64,000 nt of DNA. Source: Tanytarsus gracilentus. Its lineage: Eukaryota > Arthropoda > Insecta > Diptera > Chironomidae. This document shows, piece by piece, positions 50,215 to 63,600 of the stretch; position 1 is the stretch's first letter; every line of letters begins with the position of its first letter. Location of the stretch: the NCBI GenBank assembly GCA_038502055.1, contig JAXRKN010000045.1, positions 2,688,501 through 2,752,500 of the forward strand, in the 5' to 3' direction. Made by a program: the position numbers and the translations under genes. Under the pieces are notes generated by a model. It was not told where the DNA came from. It saw nothing but the letters and a program-made list of their open reading frames with translations, and made no database searches.

Positions 50215-53200
50215 GTAAGTGTAAATTTTTATTTGTCAAAATGAACAAATTCTTGAAAAGTACAAAAAAGGGAAAATGGATATTCTTGGTGGAAGAAAGA
50301 GAATATTGTTAGTCGATTGTCAATATTGACTTGATTTAAACACGAAAAACGCCAAAGAGACAGAGAAACGTATTTTAAATAATATTGACTTCAAATAGGC
50401 AAAAGAAGAATTATTGAAAAGTTTTAGAACTTTTGGGGTAAAAAAAAATATTTTTTCTTAAAATTATTTTCTAAAAATTTAGTTATTTTGTAGAAAATAA
50501 TTACATTTTTAATTGAATAATTTTTTTTTTCTTATATTCGTCGAGTGACCCATGGCGACCTCAATTTTCGATCGCAATCTCAAAAAATCTCAATGTTCGT
50601 ACTTACTTACAAAAACTTTTTTCGATTTCTACCCTTAATGAAAATTGATTTATGCATTTTTTACGATTTTAATAAAAAAAATGTCTCAGACGCACTAAAC
50701 AAGCAACACCTTTTATTATTATTCAACGCACACGAAAACATTCGAGCGTATAGCAATAAAATTGTAATACATGGGAGCGAGATAAGGAAAGCCGATAGAG
50801 AAACGCACAACAAGTTTGCCTATTTTTATTCCCCGTGTCGTGCGTTTTGAGACTAGTATAGAATGGGAAGAAGAAAGTGAAACGAAAAAAAATATTCATT
50901 TCACCTTGACCTACCCGCAAAAAATAAACGAATGAAGAAAAGAAAAAAAAGTAAAATAAACATAGAAAAGAGATGCGTAAGAACGGAAGAAGAAAAATTT
51001 CTTTATTATTATGTGATGGGATTGAATTGTGCGTAAGAATATGAAAATCTACTCAGAAAAAAAATTTACGTACCATCATTTCCATTTTCATTAGAGATTT
51101 AGGTATTTTTTCTAGAATTCTAGACAGCGAAAGAAAATGCCTTCAAAGATAAGAAGGGGGAGAGCAAAAAAAAATTGTATAAGAAGGGCGGAATTCGGTG
51201 CGAGAGATAATATTTGATGACGGTACGAGGCTTTTGCCATTGCTCGTCCTTGAACTTCTCCAACTGACTCTAACGCTCACAAGGCCAAAAATCTTTCTTT
51301 TTATCGCTCAGACAATTTTCTTCTTTTTTTGGAACATCATCCTTTGTCGATTTCGTGCGAGGGTGTCTCTATGCGGAAATTTCGGGGTGCCAATAATTGA
51401 GAAATTTGCGGGAGCTAAAATATGTTTAGTGAAAAAGGCACGTAATTTTCGGCTTCCTGAATTTTTTTTGAAGGTTAAAAATAATTTTTCAATTTAAATG
51501 TAAATCTTTAATGAAAATTATTGATGGAAAAATATCCAGCCGATTATTAAGTGAGGATTTCAATATTTTTAACATCATAAATCTTCCAAGTATTTTTTTC
51601 CATGCTATTTTTAATTTCATTCAAATTTTCTAAAGAAAAAATTTTCCACACTCACATTTTTCTTGTTTTCTTTCCTCTTCACGATGCCGCTAATAATTCA
51701 CACAAATTTTACTTTCACGCGCTTGCCACTGGAGATGATTTTTTTCCCTCTTTCTTGGCTCCACCAATAATTTATTTCGTTATGATCATTCCAAGTTTTC
51801 TCTCTCAAGAGCTATTTGCATTAACATATTGGATTTCATAAAGTGTTATATGCCTTCTTCATTTAGACTCATCCAAAAAAATGTGTTTTCGTTTTGGTCC
51901 ATCTCTCCTCCCGCAATTCTCTCCTCACATTTATATATTTTTTTCCGCTGCTGCTCTTTGTTTAATGAAATAAATCTATATTTAAGAACATGTGAAACTC
52001 TGTGAATATGTGCGGTTGCATGGAGGTTGTTGTGAGATTCACATCATGGAAAAATAGAAAATGATGAAAGATTCCAGTAAATTATTGCTTGGCTTATTTG
52101 AAATTACATTTCTATCGCCAGTCGACGCTTAAAACTTCTTCTCATCGCTAATGCTCAAAAAAACTTGAAAAATCATGTGGATTCGATAATTTATGTCGCT
52201 CCATTTTTTTCTCCTACTAATTTTAATTTCTCAATTATAGCCTAACCGTAAACAACTTTTGGCTTCTTTATTAATTATGTTATTTTAGTCGCATCACTTT
52301 TTCTTATGTGTTGTGCAATTTCCTTCTTCTTATTTTTTTGTGACACATGAATATTTTTCTTTTGGAGTGTCTTAAGTGGCAAATGATTGTAACAATTAAA
52401 AGATTAGAGAAAAAAAATTAGTTTAGATTTATTGGCGGTTTTATTTGTGAGTTAATAGGTCGAATTCATCACGTATTTAAACCTTTTTTAATAATCGACA
52501 CACATGGCGCATATGGAAATCATTAAAATTAACTAACAGAATGCTAAGTGTGTCCATATTTTATGTGAGAAAAAATATCAAAATTTGTTCTGAAGGAAGT
52601 TAAAAATAGTCAATAAAATTGTTCATAAATTATAGAGTGAAAAAAAAATTAAAGTTTTTGGACACGCTGGAAAAAATATTTTCTTAAAAAATTTTGTCAA
52701 GAAAATTGTAAATTTTTAAAGTTTTACGACGAAATAAAACTTTACGATGTAATTGTTTATTGTTTGATTAATTAACAAATTTAATCTAAAACCTAGTCGC
52801 ACCTTCTTAAGAAATCCTATTAAAAATCTCATCACAAAACGAATAAAAATGATTAAATCTAATAAATAATCTTCAAGGTCTGACCAAGTTATTTTTCACT
52901 GGACAGTTCGGCGTGTATATTTACGAAGCCGATGATGACTAAGAAATATTTTCAATTAAATTTTTTTCTCATATCGCGTTTTATATTTTTAGCTTTTATT
53001 TTTCTTCCTTTTTCTGCAAGAAAGCCAGATGGCCTTGAACTTCAATACATCGCGAGCTTTAATTGATTATTTTGATTTGAATTTAATGCGACGAAGTTTC
53101 TAAACAAGAAAAATGTTTTACTATAATTTTTTTTTCTCTCTCTCGCTGTACAAACGAAAGTTTATATTTTGCCAAAAAAAGCCGGCTGTTATATGCAAGC

Positions 53201-55513
53201 GCTTATCGCCGCATTCATACATACTTTTAGCATTTGCCTAAGTGTACAAACAGAAAATATACACACAAGAAAACTCCAAAACAATTTGACAGCATTTATC
53301 AGAAATTGTTTACTTTTTAAACTTCTTCGCGTTATTTTTTACATTTTATTTTTTTTACATCTAAAATGACAATATTGATTTCATATGGAGAACTTAATTT
53401 ATTTTTTTGCTCGATGTGTTTTTGCAAAAAGTTTCATGCGAAAAAATAATTTCAAGCTCTTTTGTTTTTATTATTTTTTACAAATATAAGCCAAAAAAGA
53501 GAATTTTGTCATTACGCTGACCTTCAATGCCGCAACGCGTTCTCCATGTGTGCGATGGAGAGTGAATTTGAAAACAAACACCATGAACATCTGTTTTAAT
53601 TTAAATATTTTTCTCTCTCTCTCGCTTCTTTCGCACTTTTTGATTATCAAATGCGATTGTGAATTTGTGTGTGCCGAATTTTTTTTTCTATATTTTTGTC
53701 TTGGGTGTTTCAGTGTGTCTTTATGTATGAAGCCAAAAAATGCGCGAGTATGGTCGTGAATTAAATCATTTTCGGCTCTAAAGAAAAAGAACTCTTGTGT
53801 CTGTATGTTTGTTTAAGTTTTTTTTATAAGAAATATAAGAGCCACGGCTTGTTGCTTGTATAGTTATGGAACGTACGTGAATTGAATGCTATTTTCTTGA
53901 AGAAAAAAAGCGTAAATCGCTCTTTCAGAAGATCGTGAAATGCTTGTAAACGTCAAGAACTGTCTTGAGCATTGTTGTTGAAATCATTACGTCGCTCTTT
54001 GCTGACTCTATAATTTGAGACCACAAAAAAAAGTTCTGACTCTTCCTGATTTTTTTTGGCAATTAATTTTTTGCAAAGTTACCAAAAATTATCGAATTTA
54101 ATTCTAAGTTGTTGGCAAACAATTGCAATTTTCTTGATATAAAAAATCGAGACGCTTTTAAAGTTTCTTTTAGATGTACTTTTATAGCTATTTTTACTCA
54201 CCCTCAGTTTTCAATCCTTTTTTTTCTTGCTGTCGTCTCTTCCGCTCCCCGCAATAAAAATAAACAACTTTTTCAACTTCGATGTTGCACTAAAGCGAGT
54301 ACTTTTTAAGAAGAACAAAAAGGTGAGAAGGTTGTGAGACGGAAAGAGAAGTTTATTGACCATTTTTTCAACTATATATTTCAAAGATTTTTCTCAGTCG
54401 CTGTTGAGATTGCAACATTAAGAACTGAAATTGATAATCAATGACTATAAATACAAAAACTAATTTTATCCAAGAAAATTAAAAAAGTTTAAATTAATGA
54501 CGTGAGAAAAAAAAGTTTTTGGAAACAGTAGCTGAACTTTTATTGCATTTCGTCGTCTTTCTTTGTTCTCTTATTCGTGACGGAAGTTCTGAATAGTTTT
54601 GGAGTTGAATGAAAGTGATTTTGGGTGAAATGAAAATCAACATAGAAATTTTTTGTTTTGGAAAACATTTTATTAAATAAATTTAAACTTTCTTTAAATT
54701 TAATTTTTTTTTAAATTATTGAAGCTTCAAAGCTTGAAAACAAATCAACCTTCATAAAATTCTGATCCCATCTTGACATAAATCAAAATAAAATTCTCAA
54801 AAGTGGAAAAGTTATGAAGAAAAATAAATAAGTTCCTTCGTAATGAAATTTCATAAAGAGTCTCGAAGAGAGAGAGAGAAAAAAGAGAGCTTTATGCACC
54901 GTAATCAACATTAATCAAACATTTATCATTGCTGATAGTCAAGAGCTCGGGAGCAGCATCTGCTGTAATTCAACAAATCCATTTGCTGAACTAGCAATAA
55001 AAGACATTTTACAAGCATTTTCCACCGCCATTTAAGTATCTATGCTTTCGCAATCTACGTCATGTCACTATCCTTCGAGCTTCTCTGTAGTATTTTTTGC
55101 CATTACTTATGTGCACCAAGCGAAAGCACTTTTTTTATCTCGGAATTGGAGAGGAAAAACTGTAGAAGTGGAAAAGGAGTGAGCTCGGAATTCAACCATA
55201 AACGATTCTATTCCTCAACAATTGTCTGATTTATATACACAATTTAATTCTTGAAACGAATACGCCACGAGGGATTGTCGGTGTAGCTGCTCGAAAATCT
55301 AATAAGTTACAATTTTTTGTCTATTTATTTACGCATCATGATGGACTAAGTAAATGTGTCGTCTGGAGAAAATTCACAAAAAGGATTTATCAGCATATCA
55401 GCGACGCTGTCTCTCAAGAGCTTAATTTACTTTTCCTCCTTTTTCCGTTTTCTTATGAATTTTTTCTCTGATCTGTCTACGAATGTACACGCGAACCTAA
55501 TGAGAATTGCGAC

Positions 55514-55515
55514 TA
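55514..55515. repeat. TA target duplication, left
   Basis: A TA dinucleotide flanks the CCC terminus on both sides of the element (also 57308-57309), as expected for Tc1/mariner-type insertion. The evidence is weak because it is only two bases. Confidence 0.45.
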
Positions 55516-55839
55516 CCCTTGTGGCACAGAAAAGGAAAAATAAAGGAATTTTGATGGAACTTGCATGGAATTTTCGGAACTTGATGGAAAAAAATAACTT
55601 GACAGAAATTTGAAGGAATTTAATGGAACTTGACGGAAGTTCACAGGAATTTCTGCGACAACTTTACCGGAAATTTGACGGAATTTGATGGAAAAAAATC
55701 CTTAAAATTCCATTGGATTTTTTAAGGAAAATTTTGGAATTCCATTGGAAAAGTATAGGAAATTTTTTCCATTTCTTTTCCACCAAATTTCTTATGGAAA
55801 TCTTTAGGAATTTTATCGGAAAAAAATATTCCATCAAAA

Positions 55840-56400
55840 TTCCGTCATGTTCCGTTTAGGAAAAGTTGTGGAATTTTAACGGAATTGTTTTCCATCAAAA
55901 TTCCGTCAAGTTCCGTTAAGAAAAGTTGTGGAATTTTAACGGAATTTATTTTCCATCAAAATTCCGTCATGTTCCGTTTAGGAAAAGTTGTGGAATTTTA
56001 ACGGAATTGTTTTCCATCAAAATTCCGTCAAGTTCCGTTAAGAAAAGTTGTGGAATTTTAACGGAATTTATTTTCCATCAAAATTCCGTCATGTTCCGTT
56101 TAGGAAAAATGTGGAATTTTAACGGAATTTATTTCCATCAAAATTCCGTCATGTTCCGTTTCGGGAAAAGTTGTGGAATTTTAACGGAATTTATTTTCCA
56201 TCAAAATTCCGTCATGTTCCGTTTAGGAAAAATGTGGAATTTTAACGGAATTTATTTCCATCAAAATTCCGTCATGTTCCGTTAAGAAAAGTTGTGGAAT
56301 TTTAACGGAATTTATTTTCCATCAAAATTCCGTCATGTTCCGTTTAGGAAAGTTGTGGAATTTTAACGGAATTTATTTTCCATTAAATTTCCGTCAATTT
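55840..56400 (+). repeat. ~60-bp tandem array
   Basis: About nine units, each with GTTCCGTTTAGGAAAAGTTG, GGAATTTTAACGGAATTTA and CCATCAAAATTCCGTCA in order. Two sub-variants (CGTTAAG versus CGTTTAGG) partly alternate in the left half, suggesting dimer-based expansion. Long frames through it are repeat artefacts. Confidence 0.85.
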
Positions 56401-56559
56401 CCGTTTAGGAAACAGTTGGAATTTTCAAGGAATTTATTTTCCAACAAAATTCCTTTAAATTTCCAACGGAATTTTTTTTAGATTTCCAACGGAATTCCAT
56501 TGGAAATTTATTGCTTAAATATTGCTTTTGCCAAAAATAATTTAATATATATTTTGGCT

Positions 56560-56630
56560 TCGTGACGGAATGGTAAAGCGGCGCAACGTGATAAGGAGTC
56601 CTCGGTTCGAATCTCGGTGGAGCAAAAAAG
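56560..56630 (+). other. tRNA-like (Pol III promoter-like) segment
   Basis: The sequence holds a perfect B-box core (GGTTCGAATC) and an A-box-like GTGACGGAATGG about 35 bp upstream. The ends GCTTCGT and GTGGAGC can pair with several wobbles. The anticodon arm does not fold cleanly, so it is not called a functional tRNA. It may be a degenerate tRNA or tRNA-derived piece (SINE head) captured by the surrounding element. Confidence 0.45.
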
Positions 56631-56794
56631 ATGTAAGTAAAAAATAAATAATTTCCTATAATTTCCAACAGATTTCCAGAACTCAGAATCAGCTATGACA
56701 ACGACTTCAAATGTTACCTCTTCAGGCCCAGGTAGGATCCAGAAGTGGGCCCGAGCTGCGAAGGATCCAAAAATTTATTTTTTTCTTATGGATT

Positions 56795-57130
56795 CCATTA
56801 GTTATTTTTCCATTGGATTTCCATTGGATTTCCATCGGATTTCCATCGGAAATGTGATGGATTCCGTAAGAATTTTGACGGATTCCATCGGAAATTTGAT
56901 AGATTCCATTGAATTTCCGACGGAATCTATCAAATTTCCGATGGATTCTATCGAATTTCCGATGGATTCCTTCGAATTTCCAATGGATTCCATCGAATTT
57001 CCGACGGAATCTATCAAATTTCCGATGGATTCCATGGGATTTCCAATGGATTCCATCGGATTTCTTATGGAATCCATCGGATTTCCAATGGATTCCATCG
57101 GAATTCTTATGGATTCCATCGAATTCCGTT
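56795..57130 (+). repeat. 18-21-bp tandem array
   Basis: Units such as GATTCCATCGGATTTCCAAT repeat with CGAATTTCCGATG variants. Because units are multiples of three, both strands stay open and give Ile-Glu-Phe-Pro-Met-Asp-Ser- or Gly-Asn-Ser-Met-Glu-Ser-like translations of up to about 200 codons. These are not proteins. Confidence 0.85.
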
Positions 57131-57307
57131 TTATTTCCATTAAAATTCCCATGTACGTAAATATTTACGTACGTTTTTTCATTTCCGATGGAAATTTTGA
57201 TGGAAGAATTGTACCATTTTGCCCCTTTTTCCGACGGAATTTTTCCGTCAAGTTCCACCAAAATTCCAGTAAAGTTCCTACATTTTTCCTTTTCTGTGCT
57301 ACAAGGG

Positions 57308-57309
57308 TA
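57308..57309. repeat. TA target duplication, right
   Basis: The matching TA directly follows the right GGG terminus of the inverted-repeat element. Confidence 0.45.
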
Positions 57310-57548
57310 GAGAAAAAAAGGATGTGCAAATAAATCCATTAAAAATGCTTCATTGGACTAAAAGCTCTGAATATTTACGTAGTGAAGAAGTTGAATAAAA
57401 GTTGGTGGATTTTTTGAAGTACCTGCAAGCGGTTGAAAATGAGATAAAATGTTGATACGTGATTTTTTCTCCATCGCGTCCAAAATACAAAATAAGATTT
57501 TTGTAACAATTTTTTAACTAATTATTTTTTCTTCTTTTTTATTCACAG

Positions 57549-57645
57549 CACCACATGTGGCTCGAATGGCATTTTCTCACGTCGCTTGGACTTTACGCTA
57601 TACAATGTCATCCCAAAGCAGCGAATCAACTCCATTGAAGTTAAG
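57549..57645 (+). CDS. hdc: headcase, second coding exon
   Basis: A 97-nt exon preceded by TTATTCACAG and followed by GTAGGA. Its first base completes the Arg codon split by the intron; it then encodes TTCGSNGIFSRRLDF and TLYNVIPKQRINSIEVK, matching the conserved HECA-family segment (NG-x-F-S-R-R-x-D-F then N-V-x-P). It ends at a codon boundary (phase 0). The protein continues beyond the window. Confidence 0.93.
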
Positions 57646-60600
57646 GTAGGAAAAAAATATTAACAAATTTTTAAAAGTTGCAAAAGTTTACAATTTCGAG
57701 AGTAACGAAGCTCATTATAGCACAAATTGGAGACGAATCGTCTCCAATAAATAAAAACACTTTAATTTTATGCTTCGTTAAATTTTTCCACTACTTGAAG
57801 CACTTGATATCAGTACATGAGTGAGTTTGTTGATGGTGATTTCTTTTTGTTGGGATGATTTTGTGCGAAATTTTTATATTTTCACAAATTTTATTTTTCA
57901 ATACATTTTTCCGGATGCTCTCACATCAACCTTTACGAGAATGACTCCATAAAAAATACATTTTTAATAAATACATGAAAATCAAAAAGAGGAAATCCAA
58001 TAAATTTTCCCATCCCTCCCACGTTTTTCTCTCATACGCAGACTAAATTTCCTCATCTATCATAAAAACGTTTTCTGCAACTGTTTTTATGTGTTCATCT
58101 TTCCGTGAAAGTCTGATTGCGAGCTCTGGATAAAAGCTCAATGTCCGATGAGCGATTACGAGCTGCAAAAAAAGCAGTTTAAAGCAATAAATTTTCCAAA
58201 GTTTTTACTCGCACCCTCTTTTTTTTGTGAAAGAAAAAAGGGATGAGAGCGTGGCATCTTTTGGTCTTTATAAGTTTGCACTTTAAAGTCATTAATTTTT
58301 ATTAAAACATTAAATGACGGTAGCTCATGCTGCGCTTGCAAAACCAATCAAAATATTAAAATTTTTCATTGGAATTATTTTTACTCTTCTTGTTTAAATT
58401 TAAATTAAATCCAATTCGAGCTCGGGTAGAAGGAACTTTTATTTTTATTTCACTTCCTCTGCTGCTGCTCGAAAGGACGTTTACCTTTTCTCCGACCGAG
58501 CGAGAAAAAGATGCTATGCTACTACATAAAAAATAACATAAGCAAAACATACTCGCAAGCTTTCGCTTATGAATTCCCATTTGAGTGATAAAAGCTTATT
58601 TAAATGACGCCAGCAATTTCTCTCTCCTCTTCAGTCTTCATCTGCACACTTGATTTTCTAACATTATAATAACTCAATATGAAAAATTTATCACTCGCAC
58701 TTGTGTATTTTTATCTCATGCATGAACTGTGAGTGGTGCAGTTTGATATTCAGAATAATGTTTTCAACTTAAAAAAGTTTGAGGAGCATAAAAAATATTT
58801 TTTTGACACACTTTAAATTTTATGAAATTTCTCATAAAATTTCATCACTCTTTAAAATTTTTTCAATCAATCACTGACTTTTCCTCCTGACACACACGCC
58901 CTGCAAATTGGATGGAAATTGAATTTCACCAAAAAACCTAAAAACACATTTTCCAGCCCTCGAGAAATTTTGCACAATTTGTCAAGAGATATTTTTCGAT
59001 GTGTGAATTAGGGGTGTCGATGATATAAAAAATATAGGTCGATAATTGCACGGGAGAGAAAATTTTTGATTCTGATGATTTGATTAAGCAATTTAATCGA
59101 AAAATATTTTTCGCTCTAATTATTTTAAATTTATGAAGTTAAAATTTATCAATTTTGTAATTTTCTGAAATACTTGTTTGTTAGTGTGTAACGCAATATT
59201 TTCTACTGTATTTGAAATTTAAAAAGCTCTAATAAGAATTCAAAAATCCCCCAAAAAGTAGACATGAGCGCACAACAGACATAATCAAAGCAGAGATGTG
59301 TGATAAAGCTGAAAAGAGGAGAAGAATGTAGACAACAATAACATTCTCCAATGGATGTTTTATAAGCAATATTGAAATGTTATGCATTGTTCTCTTCTTT
59401 GTGTATTCTTTAGGGGTGGTTGAAAGATTTTTAATGTTGTTATCAGTTTTAAAGTTTACACTAAGTATGACCGAAAGCACATTATTCTCTCATGCTATGG
59501 AAATCCCCTTTTCGGAAAGTTTTCTTAAAGTATTTAACTGCTAAGAAGGTTCAGACGATCATAATCATTTTTTCCTTCATTATTCAAAAGGAAAGTTTTC
59601 GAAAGTCGATTATGCTTAAAAAAGAAGCGTTTCACTATTTTTCAATCCACGAAACAAAGACAAATGAATCAATGTTTTACCCGATGAAGCTCTTATCGCT
59701 AACGAACTTGCTATGTTTACCAAATAAAATGATGAATTAATCCAATTCAGTCTTGGCTTATGTACAATAGAATCTACCGTCAATCTCTGCGCTGTCTTCT
59801 CGTCTTTATCATAATTAATTGAAACTATATAGCGAGAAAGAAGAAAACCTTGGAAAATGTTCATGAATATTGATGAGTTTAAGGGTGAAAATGCTGAAAA
59901 AAATTTAACGGATTTCCGAATGTTAAATCTTTATTTTTTACTTCTGTTAATTAAAAGTTTAAAATAAATTAGAAATAAAATCATTGAACTTTTAAAAGAT
60001 TTCAAAAAATAAATTTCAACTATAAAAGAATGTCTCACACCCACACAACATGCAACTCCTCTAACTTAAATCGAAAAACTTTATTAACTCTAACAAGAAA
60101 AACATTTTACATATGCGGATTTTCGGTAATAATCTTGCGAAAGAAAAATATGTGAGAAATTCCATGCTGCAAAGTACATGACTACTCATTCCAAACTCAC
60201 GCTCCATTACATTCACCGCTTACCGACTTATTCAAGAAAAAAATACTATTTTTTTTTTGCTTGAGTCGATGAAACAACATTGTTGTCATTCTCGATGTAA
60301 GAAAGAAATCTCAAGGAGAAATAACATCGTTTCCACATTTTCTCCCAAATCGAAATAGAATTTATATCCGCGTGAAAAAATCCACATGCTCCCGCGCCAT
60401 CCATTTATATATGTTTTGTAAATGCTTTTCCATCGTCGCGTCGTCGAAAGTGAAAGAAAAATTGTTTTTCTTTTGCATTTTTATTTTGAATATTTTGCAA
60501 TGGGAATTTTTTGTGCTCATGAAAATGAATTTATTTTGCATTCGATTGTGTGTTAACATCTATGAAAACATTATCATGATGTCAAAATATTGAAATTATG

Positions 60601-63600
60601 TTGTCAGAAATATTGAAAAGTAAAATTGAGTCAGTCGGAAAAAATCAATTTTAGAATGAAGAAATTGAATTTTATTTGACAATTTCCGATTTAAGATTTG
60701 AATTTTCTAAAAATTGTTAAATTTTAAAAATTATTTTTTGACGTCATTCTTAAACTCATCTCACTCAACTCTAATCCTCATTCGCGAAGTTCATTTAAAA
60801 TTCACCATGTTACCAACCTTAATCGACGAAAAAACAAAATCTGATATCAGACGTGTGTAATCATGCCAAGTCTGAAAAAGCTCGTAATTTGCAGCCGAAA
60901 ACCTTTTTAATTGAGAATAAATTTTAAAATGCAGGAAGCACACACTCTCACTTTTTACAACCTTTTAGCAGTCATTATCATTGTCGTCTGCGAAGCTTTT
61001 TTTTAATGGCAATGGACGACAATTGCTCCTCCCGTCATAACTCACACAATTTATGATTATTTTTAATTACATTCCACAACCAGTTTGTACTTTTTTAATT
61101 AAAAATACTTCTGTGGTTTATGGGTCCGAAAATAAAAAGTTAAAAGCTCTTCAACGTATATTTTATGCTTACGGTAAAGTCTGTGCACCATAATTTGCAC
61201 GTCGATTAATTTAGTACATAACTGGAGGGTCATTTAAAAGCTTTCTTATCCACTTTTATAAAACTCAATTTCATACGTGCCATCGATATTGATCAACTGT
61301 TTCAATAAGCTTTAGTAATTTATCTTAACATCCTCCATCATTGTGTAATTACTTAAGATAACTCTCTTCAAGGTGCGATACCATGAAATTGATTTGTGTT
61401 TCTCTTGTAATCAAGAAAAATCTCTTCGACCATCCTCAGCCATCATCTTCAACTCTAAAAATTTCATTACTACTTTTTTCACCACGGGTGGTTATCATGC
61501 AAAAAAAAGAGAGATAGATATAATTCTCGGGACAGTTTAGAGTATGAGTAAAATGTGTAGTTTAAGTAAATGATCCAATTTGGTATGCAATTTCAGCACA
61601 CCCCCAAAATGGATATTTTTAGTGCTTTTATAGTTTCATAAAAGATCATCTTTACACATCAATTCAATGGCGAATGAGCTTTCTTCACTATACGTTTGGC
61701 ACATACACATTCAATGTACCATAAAATTGAGATTAAGAATGAAGAGTGAGAGATCATAACTTTTTTTATGAGGATGCGGTCGAGTGCAGAGTTGCATTGG
61801 TGGCGTTTCTAGTGTCAACTAACATCTTTTAAAGATTTAAATGTAAAATAAACGTTAAATTATTTTCAATTTAATATGCAAATGCCGAAATTGCAATCAA
61901 CGAACCATACTTTATTAAAAAAGCTCTTCAAAGATTTTTATTTTCATGAATATGATATGAAATGGAAAAGAATGATAAAATATTGTTTATTAAATTAGCT
62001 TTCGCTTCGACATCGCGAGCACTTAAAGTGGAGAAAATTCATTTTATGAATAATTTTCTATTGTTTGCCATATAATAAAGACGATGATGATGGAAATGAG
62101 TGGTGGGGTTTTAGAGAGAGAGGAGGGAAGAGGATGTGAGTCGAGAGGTGAATGGCAAAAAATGCAATATGAAAAAAATCTCACGCGAATGAGATTCAAT
62201 TACCATTAAATGCTCACCCTCCACTCTCTCGATCGTAAAGCTTAAGTTTATGCAGTTTCTAATGTTTTTCATTTTGATGGGAAATCCTTTTACTATAAAG
62301 CTCCATACAGCTTATATATAGTGAGTCATTAATTCTGCTTCTTTAACACCCTTTTTTCCAATGTGTCTAGTGTGTGTGTGTATGAGAGAAAAAGGAAAGG
62401 ATATTCATTAAGGGAATGTTTATGTGAGACGATGATGGTGATGAGAGGTTCACGATTTTCCTACGTCATGGATTGTTGCTGCCGCTCTCATTTTTTTCTC
62501 TCTCTGTGTGAGTGGGTGGCTGATTATGAGGAAAACATGTCTGCGCCGCACCACTACACTGTTGCCATAAATCGTATCCTTACGCACAATCGAGCCGAGT
62601 CTGCCGGTGGTGTGGTTGTGATGGAGAAAATGTGTCTACGGCATAAAACACTTTTTGCCGGCTCAAGGGCAAGGTCAATGCTTCATTTCTTCTTTATCAT
62701 TTTCCTTTTTCCCTACATCGTACAGCCTTCATCACTGTGTGCGAAGGAGAATAGGCCTCTCGTGCTTTTTCACTTCTTCTTGCGACAGCTTTTCTTTTTT
62801 TCGTGCTTGTTTGTTGCTCTCTTGACCTTCAAAAGGAAAAATACGGAAGTCGCACACGCAAAATTTCATTCTTAGCGAATAAATTTGTTTGTTTGTTTTT
62901 TTTTCGGTGTGACTTGCGTGACTTAAGGCTGTTGCTATCGTAATGGTTTATTTTATGGCAAATAATTTTTTTGTAACTCCTTTTCATGATTGAGTGCTAT
63001 TGACAAGGTTTGATGAGCTTGCTGGAATTAGTTCAAGGATGTCTAGAATCTATTTAAAAAAGACATAATGACCATGATTTCCTTCGAGATATTTTTCTAG
63101 ACTAATATCGTAAAAAAGACTCATCAAAACTAATAAATTTATATATATTTTTTTTTCGGAACTGCTTTATACATCAATCGTGTTGTGAATTTATTATTCG
63201 ATAAGAGAAGCGCTTGGCTATGGCTAAATGAAGTTGATGCTGCTTAGTATTCATTAAGTGTTGAACGCTTTGGCATCATCTCAACATTGAAATGGCATGT
63301 GATTAGCAGTGCGCTAAATTGATTGTTTCGCTTTGCAGGCAATCGTAAAATGCAGCCATGGCTATAAAATCAATGAACTCTTTGTGTGCTTATTGAAGGT
63401 TCTCCTGGATGTTGCTGAAATGTTTTTATTTTCGAGAGAGAGCTTTGATGTCTGGCTGATAAATTCGTACGGTGTTTGAGGGGTTGCTGTTTTTTTTAAA
63501 AAAAAACCTTTTAAAGGTTGATCCTTGCAAAAAAAAATTTCATTTTTTCTTTGTACGAAAATTGATAAGCTTTTCCTCCTTCTTGAATCGCTCGATATAA

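Larger units (their letters stand above)
55516..57307. mobile_element. inverted-repeat element built of tandem arrays (1.8 kb)
   Basis: Terminal inverted repeats of 26 bp begin CCCTTGTGGCACAGAAAAGG on the left (the right end differs by one base, GTAGCAC) and are flanked by TA. The subterminal DNA on both sides repeats GGAATTTTG-x-TGGAACTTG in opposite orientation, so the arms can fold. Inside are a roughly 60-bp array (about 55840-56400), a tRNA-like segment (56560-56630) and an 18-21-bp array (56795-57130). All are variants of a TTCC...GGAA theme. There is no transposase. TIRs carrying tandem repeats recall foldback elements; the TA flank recalls Tc1/mariner MITEs. It lies inside the headcase intron. 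Confidence 0.75.
50215..57548 (+). other. hdc: headcase intron (7334 bp)
   Basis: Bounded by GTAAGT at 50215 and a pyrimidine-rich acceptor ending TTATTCACAG at 57548, joining CG to C (Arg codon) in phase 2. It contains the inverted-repeat element at 55516-57307. The remaining stretch, 50221-55513, is AT-rich without recognised genes or clear repeats. Confidence 0.9.

Noticed and set aside
55840..56400. CRISPR-like regular repeats
   Set aside because: Units are contiguous variants without unique spacers, inside an insect transposon-like element.
55926..57339. Open frames of 116-212 codons on both strands in the headcase intron
   Set aside because: They follow the 60-bp and 18-21-bp tandem arrays and have no independent coding signal.
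62363..62875. 170-codon open frame
   Set aside because: It starts at GTG, the first ATG comes well inside, the composition is low-complexity, and it lies in a headcase intron. Chance is more likely.
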